Part shown: positions 32,323 through 42,837 of the stretch, piece by piece | Position numbering within the stretch: position 1 is the stretch's first letter | How the letters are laid out: each line of letters begins with the position of its first letter | NCBI RefSeq assembly: GCF_963678635.1 | Contig: NC_087064.1 | Span: 20,198,509 to 20,262,508 of the forward strand | DNA from: Symsagittifera roscoffensis | Lineage: Eukaryota > Xenacoelomorpha > Acoela > Convolutidae | Direction: 5' to 3' | DNA length: 64,000 bases | Position numbers and translations under genes: made by a program | Notes under the pieces: model-generated | The model's database searches: none | The model's input: the letters and a program-made list of their open reading frames with translations, nothing else | What the model was told of the DNA's origin: nothing

Positions 32323-34042
32323 GAGACAATATGTATGCGAGACTATATGGGAGAGGCTTAGAGCGGGAATTCCGATTATCAGTTTTTGACGTCTGAAAGA
32401 TTTTCAAATTACTTTTCGACTTTCAACGTTGGATCAACAATCAATATTGGATAGCCAGAGGACACCAAAAAAGGCACCACAGCGACAGATTCTATCTTAG
32501 TGGAGAGCTATGCGGGGAAATCACGGTTGAACACCAGCGCTTTTAGCTTTACTGAAGATCTTCCAAAACGCGAAGAAACGTAGGACAACCTAAATTTTTC
32601 GGAGAAACCTGCTTTGCAGACAGGTCATCCTCGGTAGAAAGGGTAGTAATTAACTTAGATTAGGAACCGGCAAGACAATAAACGGGAGTGATGAAAATCA
32701 ACAAGACGCCTGACAAAGTCCAGCTGGTCCCTTTACGGTCAGCTCACTTTTAGATTCCTTGACTGCAACACGATTTATCTCCCATCACAAGAGCCGCGTC
32801 AGCAGACAGAAGACACTTCAACAGAAAACACTTTGTATTCATTTCTTCATTTAATCCCACCATGATAGCAATCGGACCATTCTCAGCAGAAGTGGAACAG
32901 ACCAGTCAAGATCAACTCAGCGGCTTTTTCTCGAAAATAGACGCAGAAACCTAAGTAGGGGCAGAATACTTCCACGCACAGTTCAACTATCAAGTATTGT
33001 TTGCAAAGTTTTTGCTTTGTAATTTTTCTCTATAAATATCTGTAGAAAACATGAGTTGTCTGTAAAATTTGTGTGATTAAACTCAATATACATATGCGCA
33101 CATCGTTCATGAAGCACTAATGCTCATACTAAAAAATTTTTTTTTCAGGTTTTGTTGGCCTTGAAGTGCAGTGAGAATAGTGTAAGAGTAGCTTCATTGG
33201 CTACCATTTAGTTCTACAATGTATATTTTTCCTGCAATCGTGTATGTTGTGAATTGTGTTTTAAGTTAGAACAATTTGACCTCTAGCTCCTAATAGGATA
33301 CCTATCTGTTTTGTGTCATTTCGAAGTCCATCAGACCTCGAAGCAGTTTTCTCATTGAATCTTCAAGGAAAACTTCTAAGTCAATTTTTTCTTTTTTGTT
33401 TTTTATCTCTTGTTTCTCAGTTTTTTACCAGTGGTAACAACAACAATTATTACAGATGACTGGAGATAGTTGTATCTTTTGTTTGCCTCTGCAGGAGGGC
33501 GTGTCATGGTGAAGAAGAGAATGAGCGCTTTCGCTGGGTACAATGAGGCAATAAGTATGCGACTGGATGCGAGAGGGTTAAAGCGGGAATTCGGATATAA
33601 CTAATTTACAACATTCAACATGGACCAACAATCAAATTTGGATAGCCAGAGGCACCAACAAAAGGTCAGCGGTAGGATCTATTTCAGTGGAGAGCTATCA
33701 GGAGCAACCACGGATGAACACCATTATTTTTAGGTTAACGGGCAATTTTTCCAAAATGCGAAGGAACGTAGGACAACCTAATTTTTTCCGGAGAAAGATG
33801 TTTTGTAGACTGGTTATCCTTGGTAGAAAGAGTAGTAATTAATTAGAAGAGGAACCGGTGAAAAAAACATGGCAGTGATAAAAATCAACAAGAAGCCCGA
33901 CAAAGACCAGCTAGTCTTTTTACGGTCAACTGAATTTTAGATTTTTTGACTTCAATCCGATAGATATCTCATCAAAAGAACCGCATCGGCAGACACGACA
34001 CTTCAAAAGAAGACACTTTGTACTTATTTCTTCCTTGACGCC

Positions 34043-34261
34043 ATGACAGCAAGCGCCTCATTCTCAGCAGAAGAGGAACAGACTAGTCAAGATCAACTCA
34101 GCGACATATTCTCAAACATCGACGCAGAAACTAGGGTAGGGGAGGATTCTTTCCACGCACATTTCAACAATCGTGGAAAGTTGGCTGATCACAATCTCTC
34201 ATTAGTTTTACCTTGGGCCAGTTTTAGAATATATCTCGGTTTAATGCATCGAGAATCATGA
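34043..34261 (+). CDS. 72-residue array ORF, unit 2 (hypothetical)
   Basis: ATG to TGA, 72 codons, starting MTASASFSAEEEQTSQDQL and ending in LGLMHRES. Acidic at first, with an aromatic, more hydrophobic end (LPWASFRIYL). The product shares the pattern SQ-QLS-F--IDAET of the other units. No signal peptide. Upstream sequence (cagacagaagacacttcaac-like, then ttcattgaagccc) is shared with the other units. Not recognised. It may be a short gene, an exon, or repeat sequence with a chance frame. Confidence 0.35.
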   Translation: MTASASFSAEEEQTSQDQLSDIFSNIDAETRVGEDSFHAHFNNRGKLADHNLSLVLPWASFRIYLGLMHRES

Positions 34262-35325
34262 ACGTTTCATGATTCACTGATTTGTAACATTTCTGGTTTG
34301 CAATTTTTCTCTAGGATGTCTGTAGAACATGAAAGTTTTCTGTAAAACTTGTGTGATTAAACTCTATGTACATATGCGCATATCGTTCATGAAAACCTTG
34401 GTGCTCTTGCCACATTTTAATTTTTTCAGTTTTTGTTGGCCGTAGAGTTAAGGGAGAAAAGTGTAACAGTAGCTTTATTGGATACCATTTAATTTTAGAG
34501 ATGTAACATTTTCCTGCAATCGTGTAGGTTTTGAATCGTGTTTTAATTTAGAACAATTTGAGTTCCAGTTAATAATGGATACCTAGCTGTTAGTTTGTCT
34601 TTTCCAAGTCCATTAGACTTTGAGGCAATTTTCTAGTTCAACAGAAACGGAACAATTTAAATTTTTTCATTTTTAAAAAAGCTCCTGTTTGTCAGTTTTT
34701 GTACCAGTGGTAACATCAAGCTATAATTTAGATGAATGGAGATAGTTGTATCTTACATTTGCCTCTGCAGGAGGGCGTGTCATGGTGAAGAAGAGAATGA
34801 GCGCTTTCGCTGGGTACAAGGAGGCAATAAGTATGCGACTATATGGGAGAGGGTTAAAGCGGGAATTTGGATATAATTATTTTACGACATTCAACATGGA
34901 CCAAAATCCAAACTTGGATAACCAGAATCACCAACAAAAGGTCAGCGGCAGATTCTTTTTCAGTTGAGAGCTATCCGGAGAAACCACGGATGAACACCAG
35001 CACTTTGAGCATATCGGAAGTTTTTCCAAAACGTGAAGGAACCTAGAAGAATCTAATTTTTTTTGAAGAAAACTACTTCGTAGACAGGTTATCCTCGGTA
35101 GAAAGAGTAGTAATTAACTAACATGAGAAACGGCACAAAAACTGATGGCAGTGATAAAAATTCAACATGAAGACTGACAAAGTCCAGCTAGTCTTTTTAC
35201 GATCAACTCACTTCCAGATTTTTTAACTTTAATCCGATAGATCTCCCATCAGAAGAGCAGCATCAGCAGACAGAAGACACTTCAACAGAAGACAATCTGT
35301 ACACATTTCTTCATTGAAGCCCTTC

Positions 35326-35544
35326 ATGATAGTAAGCGGCTCATCATCAGCAGCAGTGGAAGAGAATAGTCAAGGTCAACTAAGCGACTTATTCTCGAAA
35401 ATTGACGCAGAAACCAGCGAAGGGGAGGACTCCTTCCATGAACGTTTCAACAATCATAGAAATTTGGATGATCACAATCCCTCCTTAGTTCTACCTTGGT
35501 GCAATTTTAGATTGTATCTTGCTTTAAAGCATCAGGAATCATGA
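35326..35544 (+). CDS. 72-residue array ORF, unit 3 (hypothetical)
   Basis: Same length and layout as 34043-34261: starts MIVSGSSSAAVEENSQGQL, ends LALKHQES. Differs from that unit at many positions without an indel. A TTG frame extends four codons upstream, but the ATG is aligned across all units and is the better start. Confidence 0.35.
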   Translation: MIVSGSSSAAVEENSQGQLSDLFSKIDAETSEGEDSFHERFNNHRNLDDHNPSLVLPWCNFRLYLALKHQES

Positions 35545-36362
35545 ATGTTTCATGATTCGTTTAGTTATAACATTTTTGATTTTTAATTTTTCTCTATAGA
35601 TATCTAAAAAACTTGTAAGTGTTCTGTAAAATTTTTCCTGGAATCGTGAATTTTGTAAATTGAGTTTTAGTTATAACGATTTGACCTCCAATTCCTAATA
35701 GAATACCTACCTGTTTTGTGCCTTTTGGAAGTCTCTTAGACTTCAAGCTGTTTTCTCGTTGACTCGAAAAGGAACAGTTTTAATTCACTTATTTCCTTTT
35801 AATTTTGCGAACTCTAGTTTCTCAGTTTTTTACAGTGGTATCATCAACATTGATTACAGAAGATTGGAGATAATTGTATCTCATTTTGCCTCTGCAGGAG
35901 GGCGCGTCATGGTAAAGAATATAATGAGCGGTTTCGCCGGGTACAATGAGATAATATGTATGTGACTATATGGGAGAGGGTTGAAGCGGTAAAAGGGATT
36001 ATCAGTTTTTTACGTCTGAAAGTCATATAATTTCTTTACAACTTTCAATCTGGACCAACAATCAAAACTGGATAGCCAGAGGACACCGCCAAAATGTCTC
36101 AGCAGCAGATTCTATCTCAGTGTAGAGCTATCCGGATAGAAAGAGTAGTAACTAATTTATAAGAGGAGCCGGCATAAAAATTGATGGCAGTGATAAAAAT
36201 CAACAAGAAGCATGACAAAGTCCAGCTAGTTCTTTTACGGTCAACTCACGTTCAGATTTTTTGGCTACAATCCGATAGATCTCCATCACAAGAGCCGCAT
36301 CAGCGGACAGAAGACACTTCAACAGAAGACACTTCGTTCTCATTTCTTCATTGAAGCCCTTC

Positions 36363-36581
36363 ATGATAGTAAGCGGCTCATCATCAGCAGAAGTGGAAGA
36401 GAATAGTCAAGGTCAACTAAGCGACTTATTCTCGAAAATTGACGCAGAAACCAGCGAAGGAGAGGACTCCTTCCATGAACGTTTCAGCAATCATAGAATA
36501 TTGGATGATCACAATCCCTCCTTAGTTCTACTTTGGTGCAATTTTAGATTGTATCTTGCTTTAAAGCATCAGGTATCATGA
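36363..36581 (+). CDS. 72-residue array ORF, unit 4 (hypothetical)
   Basis: Nearly identical to 35326-35544 and 38704-38922 (starts MIVSGSSSAEVEENSQGQL, ends LALKHQVS). The unit that follows (from 37548) has the same region but with a single-base loss that creates a stop after DAETR. Confidence 0.35.
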   Translation: MIVSGSSSAEVEENSQGQLSDLFSKIDAETSEGEDSFHERFSNHRILDDHNPSLVLLWCNFRLYLALKHQVS

Positions 36582-38703
36582 ATGTTTCATGATTCGTTTA
36601 GTTGTAACATTTTTGGTTTGTAATTTTTCTCTAGATATCTAAAAAAATTGTAAGTGTTCTGTAAAATTGTGTGATTAAACTCTATGTACATATACGCATA
36701 CCGTTCATCAAAGTTTTATTGCTCAGAGTAAACTTTTTTTTTGTGGTTCGTGGGGTGAAGGGCGAATAGTGTAAGAGTAGCTATAATGGCTACCATTTAG
36801 TATTACAGATGTAAATGTTTCCTGGAATCGTAAATTTTGTAAATTGAGTTTTAGTTAAAACGATTTGACCTCCAATTCGTATAGGATACCTACCTGTTTT
36901 GTGCCTTTTCGAAGTCCATTAGACTTCAAGCAGTTTTCTCGTTGACTCGAAAAAGAACAGTTTTAATTCACTTATTTCTTTTTAATTTTTCGAACTCTAG
37001 TTTGTCAGTTTTTTACCAGTGGTATCATCAACATTTATTACAGATGATTGGAGATAATTGTATCTCATTTTGCCTCTGCAGGAGGGCGTGTCATGGTAAT
37101 GAATATAATGAGCGGTTTCGCCGGGTACAATGAGACAATATGTATGTGACTATATGGGAGAGGGTTGAAGCGGGAAAAGGGATTATCAGTTTTTTACGTC
37201 TGAAAGTCATATAATTTCTTTACAACTTTCAATCTGGACCAACAATCAAAACTGGATAGCCAGAGGACACCGCCAAAATGTCTCAGCAGCAGATTCTATC
37301 TCAGTGTAGAGCTATCCGGATAGAAAGAGTAGTAACTAATTTATAAGAGGAGCCGGCATAAAAACTGATGGCAGTGATAAAAATCAACAAGAAGCATGAC
37401 AAAGTCCAGCTAGTTCTTTTACGGTCAACTCACGTTCAGATTTTTCGGCTACAATCCGATAGATCTCCATCACAAGAGCCGCATCAGCGGACAGAAGACA
37501 CTTCAACAGAAGACACTTCGTTCTCATTTCTTCATTGAAGCCCACCATGATAGCAAGCGGCTCATTCTCAGCAGAATTAGAAGAGACTAGTCAAGATCAA
37601 CTCAGCGACATATTCTCAAATATCGACGCAGAAACTAGGTAGGGGAGGATTCTTTCCACGCACATTTCAACAATCATGGAAACTTTGATGATCACAATCC
37701 CTCCTTCGTTCTACCTTGGTGTGATTTTAGATTGTATCTTGCTTTAAAGCATCAGGAATCATGAATGTTTCATGATTCGTTTAGTTGTAACATTTTTGAT
37801 TTTTAATTTTTCTCTATAGATATCTAAAAAACTTGTAAATTTTCTGTAAAATTGTGTGATTAAACTCTATGTACATATACGCATACCGTTCATGAAAACT
37901 TTATTGCTCAGAGTAAACTTTTTTCATTTTTGTGGTTCGTGGGGTGAAGGGCGAATAGTGTAAGAGTAAAATTTTTCCTGGAATCGTGAATTTTGTAAAT
38001 TGAGTTTTAGTTAAAACGATTTGACCTCCAATTCCTAATAGAATACCTACCTGTTTTGTGCCTTTTCGAAGTCCATTAGACTTCAAGCAGTTTTCTCGTT
38101 GACTCGAAAAAGAACAGTTTTAATTCACTTATTTCTTTTTAATTTTTCGAACTCTAGTTTGTCAGTTTTTTACCAGTGGTATCATCAACATTTATTACAG
38201 ATGATTGGAGATAATTGTATCTCATTTTGCCTCTGCAGGAGGGCGTGTCATGGTAAAGAATATAATGAGCGGTTTCGCCGGGTACAATGATACAATATGT
38301 ATGTGACTATATGGGAGAGGGTTGAAGCGGTAAAAGGGATTATCAGTTTTTTACGTCTGAAAGTCATATAATTTCTTTACAACTTTCAATCTGGACCAAC
38401 AATCAAAACTGGATAGCGAGAGGACACCGCCAAAATGTCTCAGCAGCAGATTCTATCTCAGTGTAGAGCTATCCGGATAGAAAGAGTAGTAACTAATTTA
38501 TAAGAGGAGCCGGCATAAAAATTGATGGCAGTGATAAAAATCAACAAGAAGCATAAAAAAGTCCAGCTAGTTCTTTTACGGTCAACTCACGTTCAGATTT
38601 TTTGGCTACAATCCGATAGATCTCCATCACAAGAGCCGCATCAGCGGACAGAAGACACTTCAACAGAAGACACTTCGTTCTCATTTCTTCATTGAAGCCC
38701 TTC

Positions 38704-38922
38704 ATGATAGTAAGCGGCTCATCATCAGCAGAAGTGGAAGAGAATAGTCAGGGTCAACTAAGCGACTTATTCTCGAAAATTGACGCAGAAACCAGCGAAG
38801 GGGAGGACTCCTTCCATGAACGTTTCAACAATCATAGAAATTTGGATGATCACAATCCCTCCTTAGTTCTACCTTGGTGCAATTTTAGATTGTATCTTGC
38901 TTTAAAGCATCAGGTATCATGA
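38704..38922 (+). CDS. 72-residue array ORF, unit 6 (hypothetical)
   Basis: Copy of the unit-4 ORF in the next dimer, with two or three changes. In the last unit (39889 onward) the frame shifts after DAETR and runs out in another frame. Intact frames are thus confined to one of the two unit types in the dimers plus the two older units at 34043 and 35326. Confidence 0.35.
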   Translation: MIVSGSSSAEVEENSQGQLSDLFSKIDAETSEGEDSFHERFNNHRNLDDHNPSLVLPWCNFRLYLALKHQVS

Positions 38923-41599
38923 ATGTTTCGTGATTCGTTTAGTTGTAACATTTTTGGTTTGTATTTTTTCTCTAGATATCTAAAAAAATTGTAAGTGTTC
39001 TGTAAAATTGTGTGATTAAACTCTATGTACATATACGCATACCGTTCATCAAAGTTTTATTGCTCAGAGTAAACTTTTTTTTTGTGGTTCGTGGGGTGAA
39101 GGGCGAATAGTGTAAGAGTAGCTATAATGGCTACCATTTAGTATTACAGATGTAAATATTTCCTGGAATCGTGAATTTTGTAAATTGAGTTTTAGTTAAA
39201 ACGATTTGACCTCCAATTCGTAATAGGATACCTACCTGTTTTGTGCTTTTTCGAAGTCCATTAGACTTCAAGCAGTTTTCTCGTTGACTCGAAAAAGAAC
39301 AGTTTTAATTCACTTATTTCTTTTTAATTTTTCGAACTCTAGTTTGTCAGTTTTTTACCAGTGGTATCATCAACATTTATTACAGATGATTGGAGATAAT
39401 TGTATCTCATTTTGCCTCTGCAGGAGGGCGTGTCATGGTAATGAATATAATGAGCGGTTTCGCCGGGTACAATGAGACAATATGTATGTGACTATATGGG
39501 AGAGGGTTGAAGCGGGAAAAGGGATTATCCGTTTTTTACGTCTGAAAGTCATATAATTTCTTTACAACTTTCAATCTGGACCAACAATCAAAACTGGATA
39601 GCCAGAGGACACCGCCAAAATGTCTCAGCAGCAGATTCTATCTCAGTGTAGAGCTATCCGGATAGAAAGAGTAGTAACTAATTTAGAAGAGGAGCCGGCA
39701 TAAAAATTGATGGCAGTGATAAAAATCAACAAGAAGCATGACAAAGTCCAGCTAGTTCTTTTACGGTCAACTCACGTTCAGATTTTTCGGCTACAATCCG
39801 ATAGATCTCCATCACAAGAGCCGCATCAGCGGACAGAAGACACTTCAACAGAAGACACTTCGTTCTCATTTCTTCATTGAAGCCCACCATGATAGCAAGC
39901 GGCTCATTCTCAGCAGAATTAGAAGAGACTAGTCAAGATCAACTCAGCGACATATTCTCAAATATCGACGCAGAAACTAGGCAGGGGAGGATTCTTTCCA
40001 CGCACATTTCAACAATCATGGAAACTTTGATGATCACAATCCCTCCTTCGTTCTACCTTGGTGTGATTTTAGATTGTATCTTGCTTTAAAGCATCAGGAA
40101 TCATGAATGTTTCATGATTCGTTTAGTTGTAACATTTTTGATTTTTAATTTTTCTCTATAGATATCTAAAAAACTTGTAAATTTTCTGTAAAATTGTGTG
40201 ATTAAACTCTATGTACATATACGCATACCGTTCATGAAAACTTTATTGCTCAGAGTAAACTTTTTTCATTTTTGTGGTTCGTGGGGTGAAGGGCGAATAG
40301 TGTAAGAGTAAAATTTTTCCTGGAATCGTGAATTTTGTAAATTGAGTTTTAGTTAAAACGATTTGACCTCCAATTCCTAATAGAATACCTACCTGTTTTG
40401 TGCCTTTTCGAAGTCTCTTAGACTTCAAGCTGTTTTCTCGTTGACTCGAAAAGGAACAGTTTTAATTCACTTATTTCCTTTTAATTTTTCGAACTCTAGT
40501 TTCTCAGTTTTTTACAGTGGTATCATCAACATTTATTACAGATGACTGGAGATAATTGTATCTCAATTTGCCTATGCAGGAGGGCGTGTCATTGTCATGG
40601 TAAAGAATATAATGAGCGGTTTCGCTGGGTAAAACCTCATAGGTAAATCACGAAGAAAAATAACTAAATTGATGTCAGAGGCGGTAGTCAAACATTCCGG
40701 CATGATTAAATATGATAACGTCTCTCACAAGCTTGCCTGTGTTATACAGCACAAAAAGACCAATATCTGTCTTTTTGGAGCGGTAGTTAGTAAGTTTCGC
40801 ATTCCTGGAGTTTGTCTCCATTATAACACATCGGAAGTAGAAAAAAAACGATATTTAGGATTCAAAAACTTTGAGCTCCAAAAATTGAAAATCTAATAGC
40901 TTAATATATTGTGAAACCTGTTTCCTACCTTAATCGGTAACATTACAAGAGATCTTATTACCTGGCGTAGCTGACCGAATACTTTCTTTTTGAGTGGGAT
41001 CAACTCGCAAATGCCGAGTTCCCCTGAACTACTCAGATAATTATCACTGTTGTAAAAACTCTGCACTAGTTTTTTTGCAACGATTTTTCGCAACAAATTT
41101 CGTATCACAATTCAGAAGTAAGCAAGTGGTCGTATCATTGAAGCTTCTGTTTTTTAGTTTTTGATTGTACCTGGGAAAACATGAATCGACTGGATGGAAA
41201 TCATGTTTGTTCAAAAGGTTAAGTGAGTCATTGAAATTATCACTTATCAGATTTGAGCATTTTGGCAAATTTCAAGTTGTGTGGTATCTGTCCAAAAATT
41301 TTATGATTTTTTCAATTGATACTTTTTTTCAATAGAAGTTGAGATTGGTATTTTGAGGCTTGTTTATCAGAAAACCGGTTAACATAAAAAGCAATTATGA
41401 GGCAACGTAAGCTTTTTTAAATCAGTTTTCCCGAAAAAAAAAACAGATTGATTTAAGAAAGATTTCGAAACTTTTTCTTTCATCGATTGTATTTTGTCAA
41501 CAGTATCATCATTAGCATATTTACCGCCATTAAAGAGGCGAAGTGCAATAATTCAATGGCATGTTTTTTCATATATCAAAAATATCTTTGGCAAGAAAA

Positions 41600-41725
41600 A
41601 CATAGCCAATCGAAAATTGGAAAAGAGTAATAAACGCAAGTAAACATAAGAAAAACATTAATAAAACACAAAACTTAATTGAAAAAATCGCAACTTTCGA
41701 ATTTCAAAGAAAAAAAGAGCTCTTT
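41600..41725 (+). repeat. Dispersed repeat D, copy 1
   Basis: Shares the series catagccaa, gttggaaaagag-like, aacgcaag, aactttcgaatttca and (here) ctctttaagcactttgaattt with copies at 43686-43800 and 45383-45515. All are in the same orientation, diverged, and AT-rich. Confidence 0.6.
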
Positions 41726-42174
41726 AAGCACTTTGAATTTCTAGAACGATTCTTGACGCTTTTTTGATGACATTAACCTAACTTGAGAAAACTGGATTAA
41801 CAGGTAAAGTTTTTATTCCCTTGGAAATCTAAAAATTGAATTCAACTTTCGAAACTAGAAGTCGTTCACGAATTTTCGCGCCATTTACACGTTCGTATTT
41901 GGAGAGTGCTTTTTACGTCACTTTCAGCAGATGAATTTCAATTGAACTCAAAAAGTGCGTTATGCTTAAGTGCATCAATATTTTAAGTTTTTTTCCTGAA
42001 AAAAAAATCAGCAAGACCTATAATAGAGTCTTCACCACGTTCATTACTTTTATAAAAACTTTTTTTTCTAGATCTTTCTGTGATGAACAATGCTATTTTA
42101 AGAGATTGCACAGAGTTGTGCAATGCATGATTAGTGCTTTTCCATGAAAATATAGTCCGTAGCATCAGTTAGCG

Positions 42175-42300
42175 CATTTGCCTTCATGGTGGCGACCTTG
42201 CCATATCCGCCAGCATGCCGGATGGAGACATCCGAAACCAAAACCCGTCTTCCTCCTCAATACTGGTCGCCAAAATCTTTCCCGCACTGGCAGACTAGCC
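42175..42300. other. GC-rich island, possibly tRNA- or SINE-derived
   Basis: About 125 bp of clearly higher GC than the flanks. The plus strand has tagcatcagttagcgcattt, loosely like a tRNA A-box region, and the minus strand has ggtttcgga, loosely like a B box. Open frames cross it on both strands but resemble nothing. I cannot fold a tRNA. A degraded SINE or an unrecognised exon is possible. Confidence 0.25.
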
Positions 42301-42837
42301 TTAAAATTTTTGTAAACATGCCACAATATACTTATTTTGAGGGGATTGCAAGTCCAAAAAACGCTATTTTTTATGGTCAGAATTAGGCAAAAAAATGCCA
42401 ATAAACTTTACTTTTTCTCCCAAAAAAAATACCAAAAAATTTTGAAAAACGTGCTGATGTTTTCCAGGGTTTGGCGGAGATCGACAAACTTGAAATGACT
42501 GACATAAGAAAAATCAGCGCTGGTCATGCCTGGCTGCTTGAGATTCTTTTCCTTATTTTGTTTTGTGCTCATAATTAGAAGATAAAAATTCCTTGAAATG
42601 TTTTGAATTAGTGAAAACAAAAATTAGCACCAATAATTTTTTTGCATGGAAATAAAAACAATTGATAAAACTCAGATCTTTGGAATAGCTACGACACCAT
42701 TAATTTAATAAATATCAAATCAATAGAGATAAAATACCTAATTCTTCATTTGCGATCTTTCAAATAACTGTACATAAAATGAAATGATCTTCGAGCGTAC
42801 GACCATTTTTTTCACGACTACGTGAACATCCCTGTTT

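Larger units (their letters stand above)
32323..40634 (+). repeat. Tandem array, seven units of about 1.13-1.28 kb with dimeric higher-order structure
   Basis: The landmark gcaggagggcg recurs at 33491, 34767, 35894, 37079, 38235, 39420 and 40576, giving spacings of 1276, 1127, 1185, 1156, 1185 and 1156 bp. The last four alternate, and alternate units share sequence variants, so the right half is a repeated dimer of 2,341 bp. Left units are more diverged. Each unit holds a 219-bp ORF region, a tail with atgtacatat and cgttcatgaa, and the block beginning gcctctgcaggagggcg. The array starts and ends at the same phase of the unit (gggtacaa at the right edge, gagacaat at the left edge). Confidence 0.92.
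40635..42837. other. Unassigned region between array and protease gene
   Basis: AT-rich. A 75-codon frame at 40669-40896 (plus) starts next to the array edge and is not recognised. A dispersed repeat lies at 41600-41725 and a GC-rich island at 42175-42300. No gene can be supported. The 3' UTR of the protease gene must lie in the last part (below 42838 on the minus strand). Confidence 0.5.

Noticed and set aside
32323-40634. Tandem array considered as a CRISPR-like or gene-cluster array
   Set aside because: Units are over 1 kb with no repeat-spacer structure, and the genome is eukaryotic.
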